The notes under the pieces: generated by a model
Told to the model about the DNA's origin: nothing
Seen by the model: only the letters and a program-made list of their open reading frames with translations
Databases searched by the model: none
Translations under genes and position numbers: made by a program
In this document: positions 8,768 to 18,232 of the stretch, one piece after another
Numbering within the stretch: position 1 is the first letter of the stretch
Layout: the number at the start of each line of letters is the position of its first letter
Origin: Arthrobacter antibioticus
GTDB taxonomy: Bacteria > Actinomycetota > Actinomycetes > Actinomycetales > Micrococcaceae
Direction: 5' to 3'
DNA: 64,000 bases
Assembly: GCF_030063205.1 (NCBI RefSeq)
Contig: NZ_JASISQ010000001.1
Span: forward strand, 299,152 to 363,151

Positions 8768-9547
8768 CTAATACACACGACGTGCACGTACGCCGGGGCG
8801 TTGTAGGGGCACACGCAGCTTGTAACGATCTGCGCGGTAGAAAGACACAGAGTAATCCACTGTGGAACGCGCTACGAAGGCGTGACGTTCGGTGCGCAGC
8901 ACAGGGGCACCTATGTCCACCTGTAGTAAGCGTGCAATTGAGGGCGTGGCAGCATTTGCCTCGATAGTGTCCTCGCCCCATTCAATAACAAGCCCATACC
9001 GCTCCCCCAAAATGTTATAGAGGGAGGATGGCGGGCCAGCGTCCAAAATCCCTGGCACGCGCCATGCTGGGATGAAGTTCTCATCCACACTCATGGGCTC
9101 CTCGTCGGCAAGCAAAAGTCTGCGCAGACGAATCACGCCCTGCCCTTCATCAAGTTGGAGTTCACGGGCCAAACGAGCTGTGGCTGGTATTTGTTCGAAC
9201 GCCAAGGTTCGGGCCGACGGGCGCATGCCACGTCGAGCCATCTCTTCTGAATATGACGTCAATTTCAGTGTCACATCCAGTTTGGTTCTGGCAACGAAGG
9301 TGCCTAAACCAACCACACGCTCAAGCAACTCTTCCTCAACGAGAGCCTGAACGGCATGACGGAGAGTCATACGAGCCACACCGAAATGGGTGGCGAGGTC
9401 CCGCTCCGAAGGCAATTGCCGCCCCGCCTTACTGTGGTTCACAATGTAGTTGCGCAGCAATTCTCGCAACTGGATGTGAACGGAAACCTTTGAATCTCTG
9501 TCCAACGCGCCCGAGATGTCCTTCGCCGACGGCACCGAATAGCCCAT
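8768..9547 (-). CDS. GntR family transcriptional regulator (HutC/UTRA subfamily)
   Basis: 259 residues: winged helix-turn-helix at about 20-90 with PSERDLATHFGVARMTLRHAV (46-66), then a UTRA effector domain to the end. UTRA proteins of this type bind sugars, amino-sugar phosphates or similar small molecules. It is divergent from ptsH (HPr), 83 bases apart, which suggests control of phosphotransferase-linked metabolism, as for DasR/NagR-like regulators. I searched the intergenic region by eye for a DasR-like box and did not find one. The effector and targets are therefore unassigned. Confidence 0.88.
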   Translation of the reverse strand: MGYSVPSAKDISGALDRDSKVSVHIQLRELLRNYIVNHSKAGRQLPSERDLATHFGVARMTLRHAVQALVEEELLERVVGLGTFVARTKLDVTLKLTSYSEEMARRGMRPSARTLAFEQIPATARLARELQLDEGQGVIRLRRLLLADEEPMSVDENFIPAWRVPGILDAGPPSSLYNILGERYGLVIEWGEDTIEANAATPSIARLLQVDIGAPVLRTERHAFVARSTVDYSVSFYRADRYKLRVPLQRPGVRARRVY

Positions 9548-9630
9548 GAAACTCCTCTGTTTACAAGTATCAGCCTAAAACACGACTACTCTCAATACAG
9601 AAACATCTTTCAACAAGGAGTAGTAAACGC

Positions 9631-9918
9631 ATGTACACCCGGAAAGTCACTGTGGCGGCGAGCATTGGCTTGCATGCCCGTCCCGCCGCAGTATTTGTTC
9701 GAGCGGTTAATAGGACCGGCTTGCCCATAACCCTGTCGCAAGAAGGCATGGCTGGCGTGGATGGACGCTCGCTCCTTGAAGTAATGAGCGCGAATTTCGC
9801 CCACGGCGTGGAAGTAGAGATTGGTGTTGGCGACTGCGGGGCTGACATGGAGTCTGTAAAGACAGCCGTGGATCACTTGGCGCAGCTGCTCCGAACGGAC
9901 CTCACGGACCCTCTATAG
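9631..9918 (+). CDS. ptsH: Phosphocarrier protein HPr
   Basis: Relays phosphate from enzyme I to the EII sugar permeases of the PTS. 95 residues; the active-site motif GLHARPA (13-19) holds the phosphorylated histidine (His15). A serine at the position of the regulatory Ser46 of Firmicutes is present in DGRSLLEVMS, though HPr kinase is not general in actinobacteria. AAGGAG (9615-9620) lies 10 bases before the ATG. No ptsI or EII gene is in the window, so HPr is encoded apart from its partners. GAGTAGT (9618-9624), covering part of the ribosome-binding site, could pair with ACTACTC (9585-9591) if transcription starts upstream. Confidence 0.92.
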   Translation: MYTRKVTVAASIGLHARPAAVFVRAVNRTGLPITLSQEGMAGVDGRSLLEVMSANFAHGVEVEIGVGDCGADMESVKTAVDHLAQLLRTDLTDPL

Positions 9919-10013
9919 CGGCACTGAAGCTGGTATAAGTTCCCGGGGACAACATGCCCAGTACCAATCACCTGGTTTTCTGCACTCCTAAACCCTAAAC
10001 ACCATGAAACAAC

Positions 10014-10056
10014 AAAAGGGACTGTTTGCACCACGTGGGTGCAAACAGTCCCTTTT
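10014..10056. terminator. Bidirectional terminator between ptsH and ctaF
   Basis: Perfect 19-bp inverted repeat: AAAAGGGACTGTTTGCACC (10014-10032) and its complement (10038-10056), loop ACGTG. The arms end in A-run and T-run, so it can terminate transcription on both strands between the convergent genes. Confidence 0.92.
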
Positions 10057-10085
10057 ACTTCTCAGTTACTACTCGGCGCAACTTC

Positions 10086-10487
10086 TTAGTGCGCGTGGTC
10101 TCCGCGACTGTACTCGTAGACCCAACCAACCAGTGCGATGACCGCCAGGCCGGCACCGAACAAGAACACCCACCAGCCAACTGCCAGACCCAGGAAACCG
10201 GAGGCGGCTGCAAGTGCAAGCACCAGCGGCCACCAGCTCCAGGGGCTGAAGTGGCCCTGTTCCCCGGAGCCTTCATGAACTTCGGCGTCGGAACGGTCTT
10301 CCGGACGCAGACCAACGCGGTTCCCCGTGTAATAGACGTAGACGCCGATCATCAGGCACAGTGCCGACATGAGGAAAATAGCAAGGAAGCCAACTGGTTC
10401 CATCCATTGGACCATCAGGCCGTAAACAATTCCTACGGGTATAAAGAAAACGCCTAAGAGGAGAAAGAGCCAGGCTTCAACCTTCAT
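10086..10487 (-). CDS. ctaF: Cytochrome c oxidase subunit IV (actinobacterial type)
   Basis: 133-residue membrane protein with four hydrophobic helices (about 3-25, 32-53, 84-104, 105-124), matching the actinobacterial CtaF subunit of aa3 oxidase. Family stretches include [34 protein letters not shown] and [10 protein letters not shown]. The ATG at 10487 overlaps the ctaD stop by 4 bases, indicating translational coupling; the longer open frame to 10664 lies inside ctaD. Confidence 0.93.
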   Translation of the reverse strand: MKVEAWLFLLLGVFFIPVGIVYGLMVQWMEPVGFLAIFLMSALCLMIGVYVYYTGNRVGLRPEDRSDAEVHEGSGEQGHFSPWSWWPLVLALAAASGFLGLAVGWWVFLFGAGLAVIALVGWVYEYSRGDHAH

Positions 10488-12193
10488 TTGAGGTCCCCTT
10501 TCGAGACAGTCCGTACGGGCTGTGCCGGCACATAATGCGGGGCAAGCTCGGGATGGTGGAGATCCAGTGCCGGGCGTTCCGAGCGGATACGGGGCAGTGA
10601 GGTGAAGTTGTGGCGCGGTGGCGGGCAGGATGTTGCCCACTCCAGTGAAGCTCCGAAGCCCCAAGGGTCGTCAACTTCAACCTTCTTGCCGCTGCGCCAG
10701 GTGATGTACACGTTCCAGAACCAAGGAATCATTGAGGCACCCAAGACGAACGAGGCGATGGTGGAGAATTGGTTCATCCACGTGAAGTTGTCTTCGATCA
10801 TGTAGTCAGCGTAACGACGGGGCATACCAAGAACACCCAACCAGTGCTGGATCAGGAAAGTGCCGTGGAAGCCCAGGAACAAGAGCCAGAAGTGGATCTT
10901 GCCGAGGCGCTCGTTAAGCATCTTGCCAGTGAACTTGGGCCACCAGAAGTAGAATCCGGCAAACATTGCGAACACTACTGTGCCAAACACTACGTAGTGG
11001 AAGTGAGCAACCACGAAGTATGTGTCCGTGACGTGGAAGTCAAGTGGCGGAGAGGCCAGGATAATACCCGTCAGTCCACCAAAGAGGAATGTCACAATGA
11101 AGCCCAGACTCCACAGCATAGGCGTCTCAAACGTCAACGACCCTCGCCACATGGTGCCAATCCAGTTGAAGAATTTTACTCCCGTTGGAACGGCGATGAG
11201 CATTGTCATGAACGAGAAGAACGGCAGAGCAACTTGTCCTGTGGCGTACATGTGGTGGGCCCACACGGTCACTGACAGTGCAGCAATTGAAATCGTGGCA
11301 AACACAAGACCCTTGTAACCAAAGATCGGCTTACGGCTAAAAACGGGGAAAATCTCCGAGACAATACCGAAGAACGGCAGCGCAATAATGTAGACCTCAG
11401 GGTGCCCGAAGAACCAGAATAGGTGCTGCCAAAGCATCGCACCACCAAATTCGGCATCAAATATATGTGCCCCGAATCGCCTGTCCGCACCCAACGCGAA
11501 CAATGCTGCCGCCAACGGTGGGAACGCCATGAGAACCAAAATACCTGTGATCAAGGTGTTCCAGGTGAAGATGGGCATACGCCACATCGTCATTCCGGGT
11601 GCTCGCAAGCAGATGATGGTGGTGATGAAGTTTACCGAACCCAAAATGGTTCCGAAGCCGGATAGCGCCAGACCGAACACCCACAAATCTCCGCCCACGC
11701 CGGGACTGAAAGTTGTGTTGGACAACGGGGCGTAGGCAAACCAGCCGAAGGCCGCTGCACCCTGGGGGGTGAGGAACCCTGTCACTGCAATGGTGCTACC
11801 AAAGAGGAAGAACCAGAAGGCCAGAGCGTTCAAACGCGGGAATGCCACGTCAGGTGCACCAATTTGCAAGGGCATGATGACGTTGGCAAAGCCGGCGAAC
11901 AGAGGCGTAGCAAACATCAACAGCATGATGGTGCCGTGCATGGTGAACAACTGGTTGTACTGATCTTTGGTTTGCAGGATCTGCATGCCAGGCTCGAAGA
12001 GCTCTGCACGGATGATCAGCGCCATGACGCCACCAAGGCAGAAGAAAATAAATGATGCAATCAGGTACATGTACCCAATCGTTTTGTGGTCGGTTGACGT
12101 GATCCAGTTGACGACAATGCGTCCCTTGGATACGGGAACAACTCTAGGTGCAGCCGAAGTCACTTCAGCTGCCGAGTACTCGAGCGTAGACAC
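10484..12193 (-). CDS. ctaD: Cytochrome c oxidase subunit I
   Basis: Catalytic heme-copper subunit, 569 residues, about twelve membrane helices. The binuclear-centre motif [14 protein letters not shown] is visible, as is the [10 protein letters not shown] helix carrying heme ligands. GTG 12193 ([11 protein letters not shown]) is chosen because a GAGGAAA ribosome-binding site sits directly upstream on the minus strand and the family sequence begins there; the frame is open to 12250. It follows ctaC by 13 bases and overlaps ctaF. Confidence 0.95.
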   Translation of the reverse strand: MSTLEYSAAEVTSAAPRVVPVSKGRIVVNWITSTDHKTIGYMYLIASFIFFCLGGVMALIIRAELFEPGMQILQTKDQYNQLFTMHGTIMLLMFATPLFAGFANVIMPLQIGAPDVAFPRLNALAFWFFLFGSTIAVTGFLTPQGAAAFGWFAYAPLSNTTFSPGVGGDLWVFGLALSGFGTILGSVNFITTIICLRAPGMTMWRMPIFTWNTLITGILVLMAFPPLAAALFALGADRRFGAHIFDAEFGGAMLWQHLFWFFGHPEVYIIALPFFGIVSEIFPVFSRKPIFGYKGLVFATISIAALSVTVWAHHMYATGQVALPFFSFMTMLIAVPTGVKFFNWIGTMWRGSLTFETPMLWSLGFIVTFLFGGLTGIILASPPLDFHVTDTYFVVAHFHYVVFGTVVFAMFAGFYFWWPKFTGKMLNERLGKIHFWLLFLGFHGTFLIQHWLGVLGMPRRYADYMIEDNFTWMNQFSTIASFVLGASMIPWFWNVYITWRSGKKVEVDDPWGFGASLEWATSCPPPRHNFTSLPRIRSERPALDLHHPELAPHYVPAQPVRTVSKGDLK

Positions 12194-12206
12194 TTTCCTC
12201 TCCCCC

Positions 12207-13088
12207 CTACTTCTGATTCGCAGTGTTGGCGGCATTGGGATTACGGTCATACTTCTCGGTCAGTTCGCCTGTCTGGCCCTTTGACTTCAGTTCGTTCAGA
12301 TGCGCATCAAATTCAGCCTGCGTGACCACCTTGACGTTGAACAGCATTTCCGAGTGGTATTCCCCGCACAGCTCGGCACATTTGCCGTCATACGTACCCA
12401 GCGCCGTGGGCGTAAGGGTCATGTAGTTTGTCTTGCCCGGGAGTATATCCTTCTTGTTCAAGAATGCTGGAACCCAGAAGGAGTGAATAACGTCGCGGGC
12501 GTTCAGCTGAAGTTCAACGGAACGGTTCACCGGTAAATACAGCGTGGGCAATGTCGACTTATCGAAGGGCTTGCCGTCAAGTTCAGCCTGCACTCCAACG
12601 GAGTAAACGGACTCTTTGACGTCGTTGCCGGCTAGATAGTTGAAGTCCCAAGACCACTGCTTGGCGCGAACATCGATGGTGACATCCGGGTTGTCGTCAC
12701 GGGCGTCAATTGACTGCGACTCCACATCCGTGAAGTGGAAGAAAACCAGCACCATGAACAGCGGCACCAACACATAAAAGACCTCCAGCGGGAGGTTGTA
12801 ACTGGTCTGACGCGGGAAACCAGTGGCACCCTTGCGACGACGGTAGGCAATGATGCACCAGATGATCAGTCCCCATGTAATGAGACCAATGATCAAGACT
12901 GTGATCCAGGTGTTTACCCATAGATCAATGATCCCAGCTGTGTGATTGGTGGTATCACGCTCGGATGGCATCCAGCCGTTCTTATTCTCTGCCGTACATC
13001 CTGACAAAGCTAACGCTCCGGCAATTGCCACCCCTGATAGGGAGATGACTTTTGCGCGTCGGCTGCCGGTTCGGTCCTGCGAACTCAC
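12207..13088 (-). CDS. ctaC: Cytochrome c oxidase subunit II
   Basis: Carries the CuA centre that accepts electrons from QcrC. 293 residues: lipoprotein signal with lipobox LSGC (Cys31), two membrane helices (about 54-80 and 101-119), then the periplasmic-side cupredoxin domain. CuA ligands are His202, Cys237, Glu239, Cys241, His245 and Met248 ([12 protein letters not shown]). First gene of ctaC-ctaD-ctaF on the minus strand, with ctaE encoded separately in the qcr operon. Two CTAC-N5-GTAG dyads lie 68-173 bases upstream. Confidence 0.95.
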   Translation of the reverse strand: MSSQDRTGSRRAKVISLSGVAIAGALALSGCTAENKNGWMPSERDTTNHTAGIIDLWVNTWITVLIIGLITWGLIIWCIIAYRRRKGATGFPRQTSYNLPLEVFYVLVPLFMVLVFFHFTDVESQSIDARDDNPDVTIDVRAKQWSWDFNYLAGNDVKESVYSVGVQAELDGKPFDKSTLPTLYLPVNRSVELQLNARDVIHSFWVPAFLNKKDILPGKTNYMTLTPTALGTYDGKCAELCGEYHSEMLFNVKVVTQAEFDAHLNELKSKGQTGELTEKYDRNPNAANTANQK

Positions 13089-13155
13089 AGACGGCCCTTC
13101 CTCTTCTTACTGTGCTCGGCAGCGATTTAATGCAGCCGGAGCTAAATGGGTTTTA

Positions 13156-13261
13156 CTACTCGATGTAGAGCTTACCGCTATGGCAGGCAAAAAGCGCACC
13201 AAACTCTCCGTGCGTCGGATGTCCTTCGCGAATTTTTTCCGACAAGCTCTACGCCGAGTAG
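13156..13261. promoter_or_regulatory. Paired CTAC-N5-GTAG dyads upstream of ctaC
   Basis: Two short dyads, CTACTCGATGTAG (13156-13168) and CTACGCCGAGTAG (13249-13261), are 93 bp apart. The longer arms CTACTCGATGTAGAGCTT (13156-13173) and AAGCTCTACGCCGAGTAG (13244-13261) are inverted copies matching at 16 of 18 positions. They lie between erpA and ctaC. They could be operators or the base of a large RNA stem in the ctaC leader; neither is shown. Confidence 0.5.
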
Positions 13262-13271
13262 AAATCATGGC

Positions 13272-13658
13272 TTAGTGGAATGAATCACCGCAGGCGCAAG
13301 AGCCGCCAGCGTTGGGGTTATCAATGGTGAAGCCCTGCTTTGAAATAGTGTCTTCAAAGTCAATGCTTGCGCCATCCAAATACGGCACACTCATCTTGTC
13401 AATAACAACTTCTACGCCTTCGAAGTTGCGCACAGCATCTCCGTCAAGCATGCGCTCGTCAAAGTAGAGTTGGTAGATCAGCCCTGAACAACCGCCAGGC
13501 TGAACCGCAACGCGCAAACGCAGGTCCGTGCGGCCTTCTTGTTCAAGCAGGCTGCGCACCTTACCGGCAGCAACATCGCTGATGAGCACACCGTGGGTGG
13601 GCAGTTCGACATCTGCAATAGCGGCAGATGAGGTTTCTTCGTGGACATTTGCTGTCAT
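13272..13658 (-). CDS. erpA: Iron-sulfur cluster insertion protein (A-type, ErpA/IscA family)
   Basis: 128-residue A-type carrier that delivers Fe-S clusters to apo-proteins. The three conserved cysteines are present: Cys57 in GGCSGLIYQL and Cys121/Cys123 in SCACGDSFH at the C-terminus. Its position upstream of the cytochrome oxidase genes is common in actinobacteria. The first ~20 residues are not conserved in the family. Whether it is ErpA or IscA in function cannot be told from sequence alone. Confidence 0.9.
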   Translation of the reverse strand: MTANVHEETSSAAIADVELPTHGVLISDVAAGKVRSLLEQEGRTDLRLRVAVQPGGCSGLIYQLYFDERMLDGDAVRNFEGVEVVIDKMSVPYLDGASIDFEDTISKQGFTIDNPNAGGSCACGDSFH

Positions 13659-13735
13659 GGCATTTCCTTACGTGAGGGTACAACTACATGCTACGTCGAG
13701 CCCGGCAGGGGCGCTAACTTATGTCAACCATAGCC

Positions 13736-15214
13736 CTACGCCTTCTGTTCCCCGGGCTCCCCTGATTTCTCTGGTTGCCCCAATGCGCCGGCATTGATGG
13801 CCGCCAGCAGGAGCGTCTGCGCCACAATGGCTTTTTCAAAATCTCCCAAGTGCAAAGACTCGTTGGCGCTGTGGGCGCGCGAATCCGGATCCTCCACGCC
13901 TGTGACCAGGATCTGTGCATGGGGGTAGGTTGCCTTCAAGTCAGCAATGAACGGAATGGATCCGCCCATCCCTGTTTCCACCGCGGAAACACCCCAAGAC
14001 TCCCCTAGCGCCCATAGGGCGGCCTGGGCCGCCGGAGCGTGGGTGTCAGTGGCGAACGCCTGCCCGGCTTCACCTGCAGTGAAGCTGACCTGCGCGCCAA
14101 AGGGTGCATGGGCCACAACATGCTTTTCCAAGGCCTCCATGGCCGACGCCGGATCCTGGCCAGGTGCCAGGCGCAGGCTAATCTTGGCCCGGGTTGAGGC
14201 CAGCAAAGTATTTGAGCTCATCTCCACGGATGGAATGTCCATACCAATCACTGACAGGGCCGGCTGGGTCCAGAGACGGGAGGTGATGCTTCCCATTCCG
14301 GCTAATTTGACGCCGTCCAGCACGCCGGCATCAGCCCGGAACGCTTCTTCTTCATAGTCCACCGCTGCGGCTTCCCCGTGATGGAGACCCTTGATGGCAA
14401 CGGAGCCCTGATCATCGTGAAAGGTTGAAATGAGCCGCGCCATAAGAGTCGGTGCGTCCAGAATCGGGCCCCCGAACATGCCGGAGTGCACGGCATGACT
14501 TGTCACCCGGACTTCCACTGTGCCATCGACCAAGCCACGCAGGCTGGTGGTGAGAGCGGGGACGCCCACCTGCCAGTTGGCCGAGTCAGCAACAACAATC
14601 ACGTCTCCGGCGAGGAGCTCCCGGTGCGTTTCTAGGAAGGTGGCGAAAGTGGGTGAGCCGGCTTCCTCCTCACCTTCAATAAAGAACGTCACACCGATCC
14701 CGAACGTGTCCCCAAGAGTTTCGGTGATGGCCCGGAACGCGGCAACATGGGCCATGATGCCGGCCTTGTCATCTGCTGCCCCACGACCATAGAGGCGACC
14801 ATCGCGTTCCACTGCCGTAAATGGTTCGCTGTTCCATAGCTCGCTGTCACCGGGAGGTTGCACATCGTGGTGGGCGTACAACACAACTGTTGGCATACCC
14901 GGCGCCGCGGCTTTCCTGGCGACAATGGCGGGACCGCCCTGTCCGCCGTCGTCCTTGGCCACACGAAGGATCTGCACGTCATCAAGTCCGGTGGAACGAA
15001 TCAGTGCGGCAACGGCTTCGGAGCTGCGCTCAAGCTGGGCGGCGTCGAAGGCGTCCCACGCGATGCCGGGGATAGCAACAAGTTCAACAAGTTCTGCCAC
15101 CGTTTTAGAGAAGTTCTCGCCCACGCTTTGACGCAGCGCGGTGGTTGGCAAGTGGGCTGTAAGATTTGCAAGATTGGCGCCAGGAGTATTGGCTACCGGT
15201 TGGTGAGGTCTCAT
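13736..15214 (-). CDS. M20 family dipeptidase/metallopeptidase
   Basis: 492-residue zinc peptidase of the M20 family (PepV/carnosinase-like group, often annotated dipeptidase). Metal and catalytic motifs are in order: HHDVQ (HxD at 115-117), GRGAADDKAG (143-152, bridging Asp) and EGEEEAGS (180-187, general base and metal ligand). A dimerisation domain is inserted in the middle. Predicted cytosolic, hydrolysing short peptides; the substrate is unknown. It is divergent from the DUF3043 gene with about 70 bases between starts. Confidence 0.9.
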   Translation of the reverse strand: MRPHQPVANTPGANLANLTAHLPTTALRQSVGENFSKTVAELVELVAIPGIAWDAFDAAQLERSSEAVAALIRSTGLDDVQILRVAKDDGGQGGPAIVARKAAAPGMPTVVLYAHHDVQPPGDSELWNSEPFTAVERDGRLYGRGAADDKAGIMAHVAAFRAITETLGDTFGIGVTFFIEGEEEAGSPTFATFLETHRELLAGDVIVVADSANWQVGVPALTTSLRGLVDGTVEVRVTSHAVHSGMFGGPILDAPTLMARLISTFHDDQGSVAIKGLHHGEAAAVDYEEEAFRADAGVLDGVKLAGMGSITSRLWTQPALSVIGMDIPSVEMSSNTLLASTRAKISLRLAPGQDPASAMEALEKHVVAHAPFGAQVSFTAGEAGQAFATDTHAPAAQAALWALGESWGVSAVETGMGGSIPFIADLKATYPHAQILVTGVEDPDSRAHSANESLHLGDFEKAIVAQTLLLAAINAGALGQPEKSGEPGEQKA

Positions 15215-15284
15215 ATTGCAAAGACTACAGTCGGCGAAGTCCTCGCGGTCAAGCTCAGCAGTTGGTTCGGGGTATCCTTTATGG

Positions 15285-15905
15285 GTGTTTGGACGAAAGA
15301 AAGATCAAGCCCCTGCCCAGCAGATAACGCCTGCCTCCCCCGATCAGTTTGCTCGGTCCAAGGACCCGCAGACGGCCAAGGGCGTGCCCACGCCCTCCCG
15401 GAAGGCCCAGGAAGAGGCACGCAAACGGCCTTTGGTGCCCAACGACCGCGCTGCGGCCAAGGTTGCCGCTCGTGATGCCCGACGCGTGGAACAAGCACGG
15501 ATGCGCCGCGCCCTTGACACCGGTGAAGAGCGATTCCTGCCTGCCCGTGACAAGGGTCCACAGAAGCGATATGCCCGTGACTACGTTGACGCCAGGTTCA
15601 GTCTGGGCGAATTTGTGATGTTTGCTGCGCTGGCAATCGTGTTGTTGACAGTGCTCATTCCTGTGCGCAACGCCGACGGCAGCTCCAATAATTCGCAGCT
15701 GATTGTGTTTGGTATCTTCTGGGCCATGGTGGCTTTTGTTGCCGTGGATGTGTGGCTGATGTCGCGCAAGCTCAAACGCTTAATCGCGGCAAAATTTGGT
15801 TCTGTTGACTCCGGTGTTATCTGGTATGGAGCTATGCGCTCCATGCAGTTCCGCCGTTTGCGTTTGCCCAAACCCCTTGTCAGCCGTGGTGAATGGCCCA
15901 CCTGA
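15285..15905 (+). CDS. DUF3043 domain membrane protein
   Basis: 206-residue actinobacterial protein of unknown function. It has a basic, charged N-terminal half (GRKK, RKAQEEARKRP, RDARRVEQARMRR) that is probably cytosolic, followed by two membrane helices (about residues 110-130 and 143-165) and a basic tail. GTG 15285 is chosen because family members start FGRKK; the frame is open to 15216, only one base from the divergent peptidase start. A terminator-like hairpin follows. Confidence 0.82.
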   Translation: MFGRKKDQAPAQQITPASPDQFARSKDPQTAKGVPTPSRKAQEEARKRPLVPNDRAAAKVAARDARRVEQARMRRALDTGEERFLPARDKGPQKRYARDYVDARFSLGEFVMFAALAIVLLTVLIPVRNADGSSNNSQLIVFGIFWAMVAFVAVDVWLMSRKLKRLIAAKFGSVDSGVIWYGAMRSMQFRRLRLPKPLVSRGEWPT

Positions 15906-15950
15906 GCACCAGCTCAGTGATGCCTGCCTCAGAAAACCCGAGCGCAACCC

Positions 15951-15990
15951 GCCGGCCCTTCCTTAACGGAAGCGGCCGGCGTCGTTCTTT
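15951..15990 (+). terminator. Probable terminator after the DUF3043 gene
   Basis: GCCGGCC (15951-15957) pairs with GGCCGGC (15974-15980), extended inward by CTTCC/GGAAG with one bulged base, and is followed by a T-rich stretch (GTCGTTCTTTT). Confidence 0.65.
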
Positions 15991-16058
15991 TAAAACTGGT
16001 AGCCATTATTCGGCCAAACTCCCTGCCGCCAGGTAGCCGGAATCGCTAGGCTGGGTAG

Positions 16059-17063
16059 ATGGAATACCGCTACCTTGGCCGGTCAGGCCTGAAGATCACT
16101 GAAATCACCTACGGCAATTGGCTTACCCACGGCTCCCAAGTGGAAAATGATGTGGCCGCGGCATGTGTACGCGCAGCCCTCGACGCCGGCATCACAACTT
16201 TTGACACGGCTGACGCCTACGCCAACGGTGCTGCTGAGGAGGTGCTCGGGGCCGCGTTGTCTTCCGAAAGACGCGAATCCCTTGAGGTCTTCACCAAGGT
16301 GTACTGGCCGGTTGGGCCCAAAGGACCAAACGATACAGGTCTCTCGCGCAAACACATCATGGAAGGCATCAATAACTCCCTGCGCCGGCTCAACATGGAC
16401 TATGTGGATCTTTACCAGGCACACCGATACGACGTTGAAACCCCGCTTGAGGAAACCATTGCCGCTTTCGCAGACGTGGTACGAGAAGGCAAGGCACTCT
16501 ACATTGGGGTCTCTGAATGGAATGCCGAGCAGTTGCGCGAAGGACAGCGGCTGGCTCGGGAGGCAGGGTTCTCATTGGTCTCCAACCAACCCCAGTACTC
16601 TGCGCTGTGGCGTGTGATAGAGCCCGACGTCATCCCGGCTTGCCTTGAACTGGGCATATCCCAGGTTGTTTGGTCACCTATGGCGCAGGGAGTACTAAGT
16701 GGAAAGTACCTGCCCGGGGCTCCTGTGCCAGCCGGATCCCGCGCCACGGATGAGCAGGGTGGCAAGAACACCATCAAGGACTTCCTCAATGAGGACATTC
16801 TCACAAATGTGCAAATGCTGCGCCCCATCGCTGATGAGCTGAATCTGAGCATGCCCCAATTAGCCATCGCCTGGGTGCTGCAGAACGAGAACGTGGCAAC
16901 AGCCTTGGTAGGCGCCTCACGCCCTGAACAGGTTGCCGAAAACGTCAAGGCCTCCGGGGTTAAGATTCCGGCCGAGCTCATGACTGCGATCGACACTGCT
17001 CTGGCGCCGAGCGTCGTGAACGATCCTTCGAAGACGATCAGCCCGGCGACAAGAGTGGCCTAG
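16059..17063 (+). CDS. Aldo/keto reductase
   Basis: 334-residue NADPH-dependent oxidoreductase with the AKR (beta/alpha)8 barrel. The catalytic tetrad is visible: Asp49, Tyr54, Lys80 and His122 (DTADAY, FTKVYW, YQAHRYD). The overall pattern, starting YRYLGRSGLKITEITYGNW, resembles the voltage-gated potassium channel beta-subunit/YghZ-like group; the substrate is not predictable. ATG 16059 has no clear ribosome-binding site. It converges on pyrD with one base between the stops, so no terminator fits between them. Confidence 0.88.
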   Translation: MEYRYLGRSGLKITEITYGNWLTHGSQVENDVAAACVRAALDAGITTFDTADAYANGAAEEVLGAALSSERRESLEVFTKVYWPVGPKGPNDTGLSRKHIMEGINNSLRRLNMDYVDLYQAHRYDVETPLEETIAAFADVVREGKALYIGVSEWNAEQLREGQRLAREAGFSLVSNQPQYSALWRVIEPDVIPACLELGISQVVWSPMAQGVLSGKYLPGAPVPAGSRATDEQGGKNTIKDFLNEDILTNVQMLRPIADELNLSMPQLAIAWVLQNENVATALVGASRPEQVAENVKASGVKIPAELMTAIDTALAPSVVNDPSKTISPATRVA

Positions 17064-17064
17064 G

Positions 17065-18147
17065 CTACTGACCCAGTTTTGCGCGCCGCAGCTGCACTAG
17101 TTCCTTATTGATCCGGGCCGCCCAGAAAGGCCCCTCATACAGGAATGCCGTGTAGCCCTGCACAAGTGTGGCTCCGGCGTCGAGGCGTTCCTGCACTTCA
17201 GCGCCTGTTTCCACACCGCCTACGGAGATCAATGTCAGCTGGTCATTTACGGCTGCCTTGAGCTGACGCAACACCTCAAGTGAACGTGCCTTCAGCGGCG
17301 CACCAGAAAGCCCGCCAGCACCCGTCTGCGCAACGTCAGCGACGGTGCTGGCCAACCCGTCGCGGCTGATGGTGGTGTTGGTGGCGATAATACCGTCCAG
17401 TTCCAGCTCAAGAGCAAGCGCGGCGACGTCGGCTATGTCCGCATCGGCCAAATCCGGTGCGATCTTCACCAACAACGGCACATGACGTCCGGCAGCCGTG
17501 TCGGCAGCCTCGCGAACACCTGTCAGCAAAGGACGCAGCGTTGCCACGTCCTGAAGCAGGCGAAGCCCGGGAGTGTTAGGTGAACTGACATTGACCACCA
17601 GGTAGTCAGCCGACGGGGCAAGAGTGCTGGCACTAAGAAGGTAATCCGCCAAAGCATCTTCGAGCTCAACCGTCTTGGTTTTACCAATGTTCACACCAAC
17701 GATCGGGCGAACCGACGAATAACTTTTGCCCAAGCCTGCCAAAGCCTGCGCAAGTCTGGGCGCCACGGTGGCAGCGCCGTCGTTGTTAAAGCCCATACGG
17801 TTAATCACGGCACGATCAGCCACCAGACGGAACAATCGAGGCTGCGGGTTGCCGGATTGCGCTTGCGCCGTGATAGTGCCTACCTCTACGTGGCCAAAGC
17901 CCAGATTGGCCAACGCATTGATGCCTTTGCCCTCCTTATCAAACCCGGCGGCGAGTCCGAACGGAGTGGGGAACGTGAGACCAAGCGCCTGCGTCTGTAG
18001 CGATGCCGGCGGTGCGAACATTCTGCGCAACACGGCGCCGGCCCCTGTTGCTTGAGTTGCCTTGACCAGGCAGAAACCGATTTTGTGCGCCCGTTCGGCG
18101 TCCATCCAGGAAAAACAGAGCCGGAAAACTGTGGGATATATTCGCAT
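17065..18147 (-). CDS. pyrD: Dihydroorotate dehydrogenase, quinone type (class 2)
   Basis: FMN enzyme oxidising dihydroorotate to orotate in pyrimidine synthesis, passing electrons to menaquinone. Class 2 features are an N-terminal membrane-associating helix (first ~40 residues), AAGFDKEGKG, ANLGFGHVEVGTIT, and VNVSSPNTPGLR, where a serine is the catalytic base in this class. Length 360 fits. Quinone coupling links it to the respiratory chain also encoded in this window. Confidence 0.94.
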   Translation of the reverse strand: MRIYPTVFRLCFSWMDAERAHKIGFCLVKATQATGAGAVLRRMFAPPASLQTQALGLTFPTPFGLAAGFDKEGKGINALANLGFGHVEVGTITAQAQSGNPQPRLFRLVADRAVINRMGFNNDGAATVAPRLAQALAGLGKSYSSVRPIVGVNIGKTKTVELEDALADYLLSASTLAPSADYLVVNVSSPNTPGLRLLQDVATLRPLLTGVREAADTAAGRHVPLLVKIAPDLADADIADVAALALELELDGIIATNTTISRDGLASTVADVAQTGAGGLSGAPLKARSLEVLRQLKAAVNDQLTLISVGGVETGAEVQERLDAGATLVQGYTAFLYEGPFWAARINKELVQLRRAKLGQ

Positions 18148-18232
18148 GTCTCTAGTTTTCCGGTTCTACGCCGGAACTGCAAAACCTCCTGAAGAATTCA
18201 TTGCGTAAAACCACCGGTTAAAGAGGGTTAGC

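Noticed and set aside
9548-9630. DasR/NagR-type operator between the GntR gene and ptsH
   Set aside because: No TGGTCTAGACCA-like dyad is present in the interval.
13180-13275. 31-codon plus-strand ORF coding a basic peptide (MAGKKRTKLSVRRMS start) between erpA and ctaC
   Set aside because: It lies antisense within the presumed ctaC leader, overlaps the erpA stop, and has no convincing ribosome-binding site; the amphipathic look may be chance from the inverted repeat region.
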